From: Stichopus chloronotus
Taxonomy: Eukaryota > Echinodermata > Holothuroidea > Aspidochirotida > Stichopodidae
Reading direction: 5' to 3'
DNA length: 64,000 nt
NCBI GenBank assembly: GCA_021234535.1
Contig: CM037843.1
Coordinates: 32,303,200 to 32,367,199 of the forward strand
Position 1 is the first letter of the stretch. Each line of letters starts with the position of its first letter. The notes under the pieces are model-generated. The model made no database searches and was not told the origin of the DNA. It saw only the letters and a list, made by a program, of their open reading frames with translations. This document shows, piece by piece, positions 35,001-47,530 of the stretch. Both the position numbers and the translations under genes were made by a program.

Positions 35001-38000
35001 GACAATGGGATCATTGTGGGAAGCACCACTATCTGTTCAAGTTGAAACACAGTGTACCAGAAAAATCCTTAATATAAATACCCCAGATCAAAAGACATAG
35101 CCTGTCCCTTTCTCTGCTACTTGAAATACCTGGAAATGGCACTGTCAGTATTTTGTTGGATGGAAAACCCTACAGGCCCCTTATGGTATTATTGAAAGTT
35201 TCAAACTGTGCCAAGTGGATCACTCACTCACCAACTGAGTCATATGCTGAAGGTGTCACACCAATAGCAGCCATGGCTATGCCCCTTAATGCAGTGCAGG
35301 AAGTTTAAGTAGACTCTCTCCTACCTTAGCATTTCTCTCAGCTATCTTTCCCGCATTATTCACTTGTCTAAGTTTGTGACATATCCAAACTTACGATACA
35401 ATGTTATTAAGATATACATTATTTAACAGATTGGTGTACATATGCAGTAGCTGGAGAATGTAATTTTCAGGATTTGATTACTCATTTATTGGTATTTTGA
35501 GTACTGGATTGTCTGCTAAGAAAAGCATAGTGTGGTTAATTTTATTTTACAAGTGTGAAAAGGACACTTGCCAAATTTTGTTTCTTTAATTTCTAGGCAC
35601 TTGAAGGGAAGGCAAAGCCTTCTAAGCAATCATCAAGAAGGAGGAATGATTTACTTGCTGCAGTTAAGTTCAGCCAAGAACACCAACAACAAGTGACCGC
35701 AAAAAAGGTAACATTTTCTGTTTTCGACGGAAATCATAGCCTTTGTACCAGTAATCATGATGGCATGTAGAGTGTGTGTTGGTGATACCATGCATGTGAA
35801 AATGATATCTCAAGGAAAGAAACTTAGAGTGATGTTACACTTGGCATGTTTATGCACCATAGTGAGAACAAAAATTCTATTGTTTTTAGGTGGAGGTCAA
35901 AAGTTATCAACACAGTCAGTAGTGTGTTGTCCTAGTCTGAGCAGGTAGACATTAATGATGTTTGACCAAATAACATTCCATATTCAAAACTAGGGAAAGG
36001 CATTCACGCATAAATGATTATGTGTTGAAAGTCAACATAAAAAAAAATTTATAAAGTGAAGAGATTTTTTTTTTGTCCTCTGGGTTCACTTCCTCCCTGA
36101 ATTTGTCATCATTTCCCTCCACAATCTGTTGCTTATACACAAATTGAAAGAGGAAAGTGCAAAAATGTGTGTAAAATGAATGTCACAACTTTGTGTTCTT
36201 AAAATGTAGGAATAATACTACTTCAAGTATTAATGATCTATGTGAACTTACAGTTATCATGGAGTAATAAATCAATGTGACCATACCATATGCAGTAGTT
36301 CATATATTTAGAAAATGGCCAAGGAGTAATGCAGTTGAATTCGTTACTGACACTTTGGAGCTTGAAGATCATAAAGAAATGCATATAGATTATAATATAT
36401 ATAGATATAAGTTTTATGTAGGTCAGCTGGTTATTTCATAATTACTTTGGTAGTGAAGGAATACATTTCAGACAGAAAGTATACCAAATGTCACCATCCC
36501 ACAAACCAAAAGAAAATTAGTACTAACTTCCTTTAACTTTTTTGTAAAAGTTAAAGCATAGACTGACATAATTCTACTTATTGTGATTTGAAGTTACAGT
36601 AAATTCAGCACATGCAGTATGCATGTGGGCCCTCTCATAGTGGTACCTTTATTTCTTTTATTAGGTGAGTTGATAGCTTTCTTCATTTCTGTTTTTGTGC
36701 AGCAAACACATTTTCATAAAGAAAGTTTAGAAGTGTGTGAGTGTACTGTGTGAGTAAAATCATGTACCATAGTGAGGAGCCGTGAACAAAGGAAGTTACA
36801 AAGTCAAGGAATACTAAACCTGAATGTATCTATGTTTACTTGTTAGCTTGATGAGAAGATTGATTCCGCCAGTAAGAACAGAGAGAAACATCAAGCGGAT
36901 ACTGTAAGAAAACAGAAATTGAGAGAATCAAAAGCCAAGGAAGCAAGAGAAAGGAGGTTGAGGGCATCACTTGATGATGACAATTACGATGTGGAGAAAG
37001 ATGAAACCTTCAATGCTGATGATGGTGAGCTGAATCTAGCCAGTCTGCTAACAATGGCATGAACATTTTTTTTTTTGAAGTTCATCGTTAGAAATTATGA
37101 TATGATCTTCCAAATAATATCACATTACCCAGCCAAATAAAGTCCTTTACCATTTCAAAAAGACAACAAGACATTTCTGTACACCAGACTATCTCAGTTC
37201 TGCTTGTATCCATTTAATAATTTGCTCTTGTTTTCCTTTGTTATTCTATTTCTTTACTTCTATTGAGATCACTTCATTAAAAGTTTCTTGTTTTTCTAAT
37301 TTCTTGTATCTATACATCATCTTTTACCTCTTTTTTTTTTTGGAGTTGCATCTGCATGTACATAAATCAGGTAAAAAACATTCTGCACTCTACCAAAACA
37401 CCAGATTATAATACATGCTGAAGTGCTTTAAAGTAGGCTGTATTGCATCACCCTAAGCTATATTTTTACCTCCCGGAAAGCAAAATTCTCAACGGGTTCT
37501 AAGTTACAGTACTCTTAGATTGACAGCAAATTCGAAAGATGCAGAGCAGCTCGTATAACACAGCGTACACAGGGATCCATTGTTTTGATTACACATGTGG
37601 AGGAATTTAAGACAGGCTGAGGGAGGGACTATAGGTAGGTGGCTGGGAGAATTGAAGCTATCTGGGGTGATGAGTTTTTGTCTTTAAACAAGAAACTGGT
37701 CATGACAATTGTCTGTGATAAATACCTGAATTAGTCATTATTATCTTTCATCACAGGAGAACAATAATAGCATGTGTTTCACAAACACAAAGCAAATCGA
37801 TGAAATTCAAACACTCTCCATGACTGTGGATTTTAAGGTAATGACAAAAGGGACACTGCTAGTAGTAAAGGAAAATAAAACTTTAAACAAACTTGAACAA
37901 AGTTGGGAGACAATGATTAATTCGCACCAGTCTTCTGTATGTCCATTTTGATAACTGCTAGAAATACCTGTGATGCTTTCCCCTTTTTTGTCTTCACATC

Positions 38001-38262
38001 AGATGTGGACTCATGGCTTGATGGCGATAACAATGTCACCGCTAACACTCAGTTCAAAGGTTCTGCCTCTACTACAGCATCAGAGAGAATATACGATGGC
38101 CGCAGCAGTCCCGCCAAGAGGATAATGCATGATGGTGATGGGGACAACCATTTAAGACTTGCACAACCTATGGACAGTGACGAATCAGAAACAGAGGCCT
38201 TCAGTGCTCGTAGAACAGTGACCAACACAAAAACCATTGAAAAGGATGATTTCTTTGACTGA
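32019..38262 (+). CDS. STMND1: Stathmin-domain protein with MGC lipid-anchor N-terminus (STMND1-like), five exons
   Basis: Stathmin helices bind tubulin dimers and regulate microtubules. Exons: 32019-32411, 34594-34677, 35597-35707, 36847-37024, 38003-38262; the join closes in frame and gives 341 residues. The start (AACAATGG) is a strong Kozak match and begins MGCGSS, a consensus for Gly-2 myristoylation with Cys-3 available for palmitoylation, so membrane attachment is expected. Residues 7-110 are Ser/Thr/Asn-rich and probably disordered. FDVTLEDG precedes the stathmin-like region, then RPILTLEELEKKQKKSAARR (residues ~138-157), NDLLAAVKFSQEHQQQ, LDEKIDSASKNREKHQADT and KLRESKAKEARERR (to about residue 236), a long charged helix typical of the family. 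The C-terminus is acidic and ends DDFFD. MGC plus a stathmin domain matches vertebrate STMND1; orthology is probable. Intron 4 holds a dispersed repeat at 37434-37687. Confidence 0.88.
32412..34593. other. First coding intron of the stathmin-domain gene
   Basis: AT-rich intron of 2.2 kb without a second reading frame of interest. No mobile-element ends were recognised. Confidence 0.5.
37434..37687 (-). repeat. Dispersed ~250-bp repeat core, copy 2, inverted
   Basis: Reverse complement of 26063-26312, beginning GGCTGTATTGCATCACCCTA and ending TTTTTGTCTTTAA. It lies in intron 4 of the stathmin-domain gene. It lacks the AT-rich TTAATTCGTAA arms that flank copy 1, so either the arms were lost or the core is itself the mobile unit. 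Confidence 0.88.
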
Positions 38263-39198
38263 ACCTGACAGACGTCACCATGGTGTCTAGAAAGTGAAGT
38301 ACATTCCAGATCTGAAACCAATGTGAAAACGGTGATCTGTGGCAAGTTGTGACAGTCTCATGATAAGTGGCATCTTTGTTTGGAGCTTTGCAGGTGAAAG
38401 TCAGAGAATGACATTGACAAAACCTGGTCCAACATATTCAGATGTGTTAAACCTTCCATCACATCATCAGGAGAGCATGAGTTGTATGGGACGAAGTAAG
38501 ATGGCATGGGAGGGTTTTACTGAGTGGAAAAGGTCCTCTTGTTTTTCATTTGGACAAAGACCTGCCTTTTTACCTGTCAGGTATTTTAAAAGTAATTATG
38601 ACATTGTTTTTGTACTGAAATATATTTTTTACATTTTTCTGCCTTTTTGATTGTTGTCTTTAAGAGAGCAGCTGCTGATGCATATAGTTGTGTTCTGACA
38701 GTTCTTCAATGTTTTCTGATGTACTGCTGTGATTTCATCAAATGTTGGAGATCAATATGGGTATTTTACTGAATGTATTGTTACCAGTATTAGTCAATGT
38801 TTGATTTTTTACAGGGTAACATGCATTTGCATGATATGTTACTTTTGTGACATAAACCATGTATACAATATACATTTACTTTAAAGGGGCTCATTGAGTC
38901 GCGTCACAAGTCATGACATTTTGTCACATGTATTGAGTATTGCTCATATGTTGGTGGTTAATGGTCAAACAAAGTAATCCTAAAATGTGACACAGAGAAC
39001 TGAGACAACAATTATAGGGTAATCAATGTTCAAATTACTTTTTGCAAATCCATGACCAGACGCTGTGTACTAAGGTATTCACAATATGCAGGCCCTGTTC
39101 ATTGTTTAAGCATTTTCAGTAGCTGCACGACATGACTCATGAGGCTAATTAGAAGTCATACCAATCAATGGTTTACTTCAAACTTGTCACAAAATAAA
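38263..39198 (+). other. 3'UTR of the stathmin-domain gene, candidate
   Basis: There is no further long frame of interest after the TGA at 38260-38262. The first clear AATAAA is at 39193-39198, which would give a 3'UTR near 0.95 kb. The cleavage site is unproven. Confidence 0.35.
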
Positions 39199-42060
39199 CA
39201 CTATCGACTCAATGCATGTGTGTTCAAAGATGCGTTCAACTCCGTACATTAAGATAACATATCTTTCCATTTGGATATAGTTTTGTCTTTTCTCATCAAG
39301 TGGAATCAACCTTTTTTTGTTTTTACATTGTCTCCATTTACCTGTACCACTAATGGTGCAAAATATGAGGACATGTGTTGCAGAGTGTTACTCCCTATCA
39401 TTATTCTATATATCAATGATTTTATGTGTGTGTGTGTGTGTCTGTATGCATAGATTGTTTTTGAAGCTTTGCTTGTAAAGATGAAATATCTGAAAAAAGA
39501 AGAATTTTACACTTTTACTGATATGATGTTTTTCACTGGATACAATACACTGTGTTTTTGTTTTGTATTTCGAGGCGGTGAAAGGCCTGACGCTTACTAT
39601 GTATGAGTAGTTCAGTTGAGAATGGTTATATCTATTCGCACACACACAAAAAAAAAACAATAATCTCTGTTACTCACACGAACCTAAAAGACCTAACTCC
39701 AATCAAGATTGCTGAATGACGTAAATCTTGTTTGCACCAACTGTTCTCTAATTGCACTAATCTGCTCATGGGAAGAAACACTTATATTGTTAAAATCAGA
39801 TTGTTTGAGCTGTCTCAAAAAAAGGAAGGAAGTTGGATTGATCTCAGGAATTACTTCATTTAGTCAGAGAAACCAACATTGGCTTTGGTGTTTATCACCT
39901 TTAGATCTGCAGATATCAGAAATGAAAACAAGTTTTATTCCTGTTGAAAACCCTATAAACAAAATTCAAAAGTATGTGATGGAGTTTGCATATGCGTGTA
40001 ATGCCTGGCTTTGTCCATATCTTGAAAAGGTAGATTGAAGTTCATATTTGGTAAGGAGATAGTGGTGATGAAGATAGTAGATTACCCTGTGTTCTTTTGT
40101 GGAGTCAATTGTCATTTGCATTAAAATTCTTGACAATATATATTTCAGAAAGCAGTTAAATGCCAAATGTAGGTTTCCCCCTGGTCAATATATACCTGCT
40201 GTCAGTTTCTATCAAGACTACAGGTCAACTGAGCTTAATATTGTAAATCTTGAAAGTGCTGTAACTCAAGATGGAATAGCTCAATTATTGAAGATAAATC
40301 TTTTCACTCCACGGAGTCCAGTTGAAGTTTATTTAGGGTCCACTTTTGTCAACAATATTGATGATTGAAATGCTTAGAAAGGTCGATGTTACTTCCCAGT
40401 ATACACGTCTAAGGAAACAGTAAGAAAATTGGCTTCCTGGTCTAACACCACATGGAAGTAAATTTCAATTTCACAGTACTTCGTGAAATGATGATGATGA
40501 TGGTGATGGTGATGATGATGATGGTGATGATGATGATGATCATTATAATGATGATGATATCAGAGTGATTCTTGTCATTTGTCACCAACTATATCAATTT
40601 CATTTTGCCTTTCAGCAAAAATCATTTAAAGCTTCTTTGTCAATTAGTACATACTCACCACATTTAACACTGTGCCTTGAGAATTCAAGTCTGAAGGACA
40701 CTTTTATCATCTATGCAAGTGGAAAATGAAGTAAATATTCAAAGTATCTTTCAATAACCTCTTTTATAATTCTGTTTTTTATTTCAATTTATCTCTTGTT
40801 CCGTCACTTTCACATGAAACATTTGGGTTTTGTCCCAGTTCGAAGAAGAAACACTACTTTTTCATTCAAGTAGCGCAGTGCAGCCTCCTTGCCTGTTTTT
40901 TTTTATCCATATCCATTCAGTTACATGGTGCCTACTGAACCCCTTGACTCTGGTAAAGGTGGTGTCCACGGTGATGACAGGCCATGCTTCAATAGTGAAT
41001 GAATGCTGAGAGCAATTGGCATTAAAGTGTCTATTCCAACAGGACTCTGATACGTATCAGTGGTTACGCAGGAATTATCACTTTTATGGCAGTCTCAATA
41101 AAAGATTTGTTTTGTTCGGTGATTTGCCTCTATAAAAGGACCTTCTCTTAGCCAGTGAAAGCTTATGAATCTGTGAATGAGTCATTGAACCTGTTTGTAA
41201 GAGACATAAATTTTCCATCATATTATTGAAAGAAAGGACAAAGTTTGACACAGTCTGTATGTCTTGCAAAAGGCAAAATTTGAGAGAAAGTGTAAATCAA
41301 ATTAGATAAGCAAACTGAAGAAATCATGTGTAGGGCTTATACTTTGTAATTATACACGCACTTAGACTAATAAGTAGGAAGTGTCACAGACTAACAACAA
41401 CGAAATCTGAAGTCCCCAAAGCATTTACTTATTTCAAACGAAAGTGCCGCAAAGCATCGTGACAGGCCGATCCACAAGGAAGGGTATCTTATAAGGTCAT
41501 GCACAAAACCCTGAATAATACGACTTCTGAGATCATTTACTGTGTCAAAGGATACGATTTAACCAACAAATATTGATATGTAAGTGTGGCGTGAACTTCA
41601 GTAGTTGGTTATCATCTCAAGTCAAGGAGGATACCCAGACTTCTTCTTTTCATTGTTGATGACCTTCGATGACCAGAGGTGGAAGGTCTGAACACCGATT
41701 TGGTGTTAGAAAATTCCCAAAGGGTCCAATTGCAACATCTAACTGGATCTCATTCATTTTCTGCTGATAGGAATCAAATCAACATGGAAAATGGGCAATG
41801 TCATTTAGAAACTTATGGGACTCTTTGAATGACACATGTAAATTTAAAAAATTCCAATGGCTGTGGTACCCATTCATTCCCATCAGAGATTCCCATAGGA
41901 ATGTTTGGGGACTTGGAACATATGGGAACGAATGGACGTGGCTTGTGCTGGTAGTGTGAATCGATTAAAGGGTGGTGGGGGGGGGGTTCTTGGAGAGGGG
42001 GCAGACTAACACATTTGTCACCCCAATTTTTGAAACCTCAAAAAAGAAGCAAACGACATT
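39199..42060. other. Intergenic DNA with simple repeats
   Basis: A (TG)n run lies at 39426-39441 and an ATG/GTG trinucleotide tract at 40488-40559. Two neighbouring + strand frames at 39709-40038 and 40142-40368 look somewhat protein-like but cannot be spliced in phase. A G run occurs at 41977-41987. No gene is supported. Confidence 0.45.
40488..40559. repeat. Trinucleotide ATG/GTG microsatellite
   Basis: Imperfect (ATG)n with GTG interruptions for about 70 bp. Simple sequence repeat. Confidence 0.9.
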
Positions 42061-42067
42061 ACTCTTA

Positions 42068-42180
42068 GTGGAAATGTAAATTTCGTAACTTATGTTCTAA
42101 AAAATGTACAAAATTTAGCAGGAATTCACAAGGCCAGAGAGACTAAGAAGTGCCATTTCCTGCAATCGTAGAGGCATTTT
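42068..42180 (+). repeat. Dispersed repeat pair A, copy 1
   Basis: GTGGAAATGTAAATTTC through GAGGCATTTT matches 45498-45612 in the same orientation with moderate divergence. Shared blocks include AAGTGCCATTTCCT and ACAAGGCCAGAG / ACAAAGCCAGAG. It is non-coding, probably an old interspersed element that goes on beyond the aligned part. Confidence 0.75.
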
Positions 42181-42980
42181 ATCTTTTTTGTTCCTTTTTT
42201 GCGGGGGACGGGGGGGGGGAGGGCACGCTACATGAGTCTAAGAGAAAGTATACAAACTTACTGGATTCATCACTTCCACCATGCACTTTAATCCTTTGCT
42301 TAAAGTCTACTTACCCTAATGACCGGGGAACACAAGCCTCAGACCTGCTGCAATAGCTTACGTACTTCTTCTTTCTCTCAGTCAAAACTGTAACTCAGCA
42401 TCAGTTATGGGCTAATCAGCAGAAAAGGGGAAGGTAATTGCGGCTGCGAGTTGTGGATATAATGTGCACAACTGCACAACAAATATCTTCCATCTTTGTG
42501 ATGCACATGAAGGGCAAATGCAAATTGAGGGTTAATCTTATTGTGCCCACGCAGCTGTACCTGTTTTACCATATTGATATGCTTGGAACCGCAATTCTTC
42601 CGGGGGTTCACCCCCCCCCTGGACCCTGTAAGAGGTTCCGCCCTTGACCCAGGTGGGGTCCTAAGACGGACCGCGGACACCACACAGATTTGGTCGCACG
42701 GAGCTTGCGTGCTCGTTAAAGGGTACATAAATATGTTACCTTTTTTTCATAGATGGAATTCCCTGATGATTGAGAAATTGCAGACAGGAGATCGCTATTT
42801 AAAGACTGGACAATATGCAACTGATATAACACCCGGAAAGTGTCATATTCGGCCATATGGGGGGGGGGGGGGTTGCAAAACCCAACATTTTCATGTATGC
42901 CCCGTGCCAACTGCGCTTAGATATCTAGGCATCTTTTTTATTTCATTATGGCCGGTAACTCTTCCCGAAAAAAATTACCA

Positions 42981-43358
42981 GTTTTCTTTTATTATTGAAT
43001 ATGTAAAGTTGTGATATAAAATATTTTATAACTTTCCTGCATGTGTTACAAGTTGCTTGCGACAAGCGTCTATTACACTGATGTGGATGGTTTCAGTAGA
43101 ACATGATTCAGGAAACGAAGTCAAAGAAACTAGAAAACAAAAGTTGAGCTCTTCTGTAGCTACTCTTGATTATTCACGGTCATGATAATTTCCACCAATT
43201 TTTAAATCGTCAGCCATATCGTAAAGTGTAGCCTCTATAAGCGATAAAAGTTTTGAGAGGTTGTGAAGAAAATTTCTTTTAAAAAATCAATTCAAAAACA
43301 GTGGAGGAAATATAAGGAAGGTGTTGAGCTATAATCTGTGCAGCACACCCCTGTCAGG
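42981..43358 (+). repeat. Dispersed repeat pair B, copy 1
   Basis: Aligns in direct orientation with 43952-44323, about 970 bp downstream. Shared blocks include ATGTAAAGTTGTGATATAAA, AAAGAAACTAGAAAACAAAA and TTTCCACCAATTTTTAA. Overall divergence is considerable. The similarity resumes at 43680-43701 (CAATAGTCACCTATCGTTGG versus CAATGTCACCTATTGCTGGG), so copy 1 carries an extra segment of about 320 bp relative to copy 2. Confidence 0.8.
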
Positions 43359-43951
43359 AGACAGCTCGCAAGAAGCATTTCGTAACTTTCTTCAGATTTC
43401 TGTACCATGGTATTTAATTTTATCAAGAGAATTTTTATAAGAAGGTGTGAATTTGTACAATGTTACTCCATTCATCATGTGATCCCATTTTACATACGGT
43501 ACCAAACGTATATAACACAAAAAAGAGAATTTGTTGATCTGTTCTGTGTTTGCGGTTATTCCTTACTGGCAAAGTTGACTGTTGCTATGAGCCACTATTG
43601 TTCGCTAGCTTCTGTTGAAAATGGTAGGCAATGAGATCTTGCTGTTCTCCTTTTAGAATCAATGTACCTTGAAGCAAGCACAATAGTCACCTATCGTTGG
43701 GAGCTATGAAACTCTCCCCCTAATCGGCTTAAAATATTCTTGTAATGGAAAAGAATAAAGACAGGAACTTACATCTCAAAGGCTTCTGTTTTTATTTAGA
43801 CCTTTAGCTTAAAAAACCCTGTTAGATAAATTACAGAATCGTTTTTTTATCTCATTATGGAAAACTATTCAAATTAACAATTGCAAACGACGAAAAAAGT
43901 GTTGGAAAAGGGGTGGGCCTTGGACGAAACATCGTGTAAGCTACACAAAAC

Positions 43952-44345
43952 GTTTTCTTTTTTTTATTGAAATATGTAAAGTTGTGATATAAAATATTTT
44001 AAAACTTACCTGCATGTGTTACAAGTTGATTGCGATACCTCTATTAAACTGATGTAAAAATTTACAGTAGGAAAGGAAGGCAAAGAAACTAGAAAACAAA
44101 AGTTGAGCTCTTTTATAGCTGCTCTTGATTACTCACACTAATGAGAATTTCCACCAATTTTTAACTCGTCAGCTGTATCGTGAGGTGTAGCTTGTATCAG
44201 CGGTAAAACTTTTGAGAGCCTAAGTCGTTAAGAAAATCACTTTTTGGAAATTCGATTCGAAGACAGTGGAGGAAATTTAAATTCGGGGTGATGGACTATA
44301 AACTGCGCAACACACCAATGTCACCTATTGCTGGGAAACTTGAAA
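43952..44345 (+). repeat. Dispersed repeat pair B, copy 2
   Basis: Second copy of the element at 42981-43358, uninterrupted through CACCTATTGCTGGGAAACTT. Non-coding. Confidence 0.8.
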
Positions 44346-44639
44346 ACCGTAGCTACTATTTTCAGCCATATTTAACTTACTTTACTAAATTCTAAACTAT
44401 TGTCACCTGTTTTTGGATCACACTTCAGTAGCAGCCGGAGCCAGGGTTTGTTGTTAACTGATCTGTTTCCCAATAGGATCTATCATCTATAGAACTACAA
44501 AGGGACTAATTTATAAGGGCGCCTCCAGATACTTTCTTCAACTGAAAATTTGAACTAAACAATTGTATTTTCGCTTCATACGTGGCAGCGTGGACGTATA
44601 ACGTCATAAATTCCTTAAGAATATTTATCTGTAGCTGAA

Positions 44640-44880
44640 CGAACAGCAGTGGCGTAACCAGCGGGGGAGGGGGCGTAGTCCCCAGTCAAATGTCTTGCCC
44701 TCCCCCCCCGCTTGCCCCCCCCCCCCAAATGAAACTGGAAGGTAAAAAAATATAGGCCAAAATGTGTATAAGAGTTTGAGTTTGTATAAGAGTAGGTATA
44801 GTATGAGTAAGTATGAGTATATAGTATGAATTAGTATGAGTGGGTATAAAAGTATAAATATGTGAGGTGGGAGTGTAACG
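44640..44880. repeat. G/C-rich TE remnant plus degenerate GTATGA repeat
   Basis: GGCGTAACCAGCGGGGGAGG and two C runs occur at 44648-44728. They are followed at 44760-44880 by imperfect repeats of GTATGAGTA / GTATAAGAGT. The 100-residue minus-strand frame across it is low-complexity and not a gene. Confidence 0.6.
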
Positions 44881-45497
44881 TGTATGAATAAATGAAGAAA
44901 CTTGTAGTTATTGAAATCGTCTTTCATTGTTACTACTCATACCGTATATTTTACTCAAAACAAATAGACGCAGGCCGAGCTTAAATTACTTTGATACTGA
45001 AAACATTCAAGACAAAAAAAAAAAGAATGAAACAGAAACCAAACAATTGAAATGAAAACAACTAAATTGGTAAAGTGCCCATGCATTTTTTTTTTACTTT
45101 TAAAAATAGCAAGAATTGCAAATCTTCATTCTGATTCGGTAAAAGCAAAAGTTTTCATAACTGAAAAAGCAATGAACCATGAAATTATGAGCAAATACAT
45201 GAGCTTTGTTGGCACGTTAACGATGGATGAAACAAGTTAGTTCATACACAGTTTAAAGGCGTAGTAGGCAGCAGGTACAATGTAACCAAAGACTGACCGT
45301 CAAATTGTGTAATAAACATGAGGGACGTGCAACGCAGTGATGTAGTGGTGAACGTGAACCTTTACGACCAGCCTACCCTAAAACGCTAGCAGGTCCCTCT
45401 TTGGCATGCAGCATAAATAATGATCATACATGTTGATATCCATTAGTGAATTATAAACCTTTGGAATTCTCTTATGATCCCCTCTACACCATTCGTA

Positions 45498-45612
45498 GTG
45501 GAAATGTAAATTTCCGAACCTGTGTTAAAAAAAAATAAAGAAAATGTTAGCTGGAACTCACAAAGCCAGAGTGACTGGGAAGTGCCATTTCCTACAATCC
45601 GAGAGGCATTTG
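45498..45612 (+). repeat. Dispersed repeat pair A, copy 2
   Basis: Direct copy of 42068-42180. It is followed by TGCGTACGCTACGCGCCAGC and TACGCCACTGACG, sequence of the kind found at ends of old interspersed repeats. Non-coding. Confidence 0.75.
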
Positions 45613-46324
45613 TGTCCAAAAATTTTCTGCGTACGCTACGCGCCAGCCGATGATGGCGCTCCGCTTACATTGTGTACTTACTGCTTCCCCAACTTCAACT
45701 CTACGCCACTGACGAACAGACTGACCGCTATTATTCGTCCTTGCTAAGGGCTATTCTACATATGCAGTCACATGCACACATGTTTGGCACAAATTTGGAA
45801 TATTCATTGAGCTTTTTTTTCTTTCTGTGCATGTCCCTATTGAGCCACCGCACTAATGGGCCGTGGGACCGTGAAAATGTACGAGACAGCTTGTGTGGTC
45901 TACTTTTGTGCAAATTGCCATCTGTTATCATGTGTAAACGATGCAGTTCGCGTTCTACAGCAACCGTAATTAGAACTGTCAGGTACGTATATGATCACTG
46001 CATGCACTGCGCGAGTATTCCACTAGTGGCGGGAAATTTTGTAACTTAGCCCGGCTTTTCAGGAACTGTAACGTTATACGCTGTACGTATCATGCATATC
46101 TCACTTTGTCTGACTTTGATAGAAATACGCTATGCATCTTTCTAAACCGTACAAGACAAGTTATAAATTGCAGTAGTATTTGCCAAGTCGTCAATCGTAA
46201 TTTCACATTTTCAGTTGGTAAGAGCACCAAAATTCTTAGTATCACACATGAATTAGCATACCATATACGGACGGCGATGTAACGATAAGACGCTGTTCAA
46301 ACCAAAAACTCACTGTAACTTGTA

Positions 46325-47530
46325 ACTTAGGCCTCGGATAGCCTAACGTAAGTTCTGCTTCCAAGTTTCAGTCCCGTATCTTAACTACTACGTTAGTATT
46401 TAAACAGATTATAGATCCATAACTTTTACTCAAGTAGTACTAGGCCTAACGTTAGTAGGCGTTTGATTGTAATTTGTATTAAGTTAGTTGTAACCAACGC
46501 TGAATGAAACTGCCAGGCCGAATGTCCATGCCAGGATGGATGGCCGATATGTGTAAAAAATGGGGTTTACAATTCTTGGCCAGTGCCCAGGCCTACCATC
46601 TGTTTCGAAGGGGAACTTAGTTGCAGATGTTCCAAATTTTCCAATCGTTTAAGACTCAAAATATCCTGAGACAATTGTTCCCATACCAAACATTAATTCC
46701 ACAATTGCTCAAAATGCCCCCATGTTAAAATGCATTACACTGTGCCAAATGGTCCACGAGTTTGATATGAATTACGATCACCAGGCTAACCAGCATGGGG
46801 GGGGGGGGGGGGAGGCAGTGTGGAGCACAAACATGTTAAAATTTTATCAGCCTGTGGAAGGTTCTGTCAAACCCTCTTTTTTAAAAGTCTACCATTTTCA
46901 AGGGTTTTTGGTAGGTAGTTCTTCATCCTCCTGGTGACTCCTCCCCTGTCTGTGGCTATGTACCTGTAAATTACAGTGTTCTTGTAGAATGCAATGGCAT
47001 GACTGACGTTGCATAATTTTTCATTTTCTGGAAATATGAGTAAACCTACAGGTCTATGCTACAGCAGTAGGCTTACTCACTGTGCAATGAGTGTAATGTC
47101 TAAACATTTGTGAGCAACAGAGCAATTAAAGCATTAAGGAATTGCTGCATCGGAATAGACTAATTCTGTCCTATACCTTCCTAATTACTTTTCTAAATTT
47201 GTCCTTACACTCCATTTCCACATTTCTCTGTACACGTTTCTCTCACTTTTGCTCCTGCAAGTTTCATAGGCCTACATGTTCAAATTTCACCATATGGGGA
47301 CGATTTTGTGTATCACATGTAATTCCACAGGGACATTTTGTTAAAAAGCAGCAACAGTCTGGTAGCTTAAAAGCAAGGATGTTTTGGTATCGGGGTGTTT
47401 TGACTGGATTGCAGCTAACCATACTTATACTATAAGAATTGAGTAGGCTTAATTCTAGGCATATTCAAAATGGAACTAGGCCTACATTAACAGCAAAAAC
47501 ACATAAGCCTATCCACTCATGAAAAGGTGG
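46325..47530. repeat. Second TAGGCCTA / TAACGTTAG cluster, upstream of the kelch gene
   Basis: TTAGGCCTCGG, AGCCTAACGTAAG, CTAGGCCTAACGTTAG (46439-46455), CAGGCCTACC, ATAGGCCTACA and CTAGGCCTACATT recur on both sides of a 16-bp G run at 46797-46812. They lie 0.6-1.8 kb upstream of the kelch start codon. No core promoter can be fixed. Confidence 0.45.
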
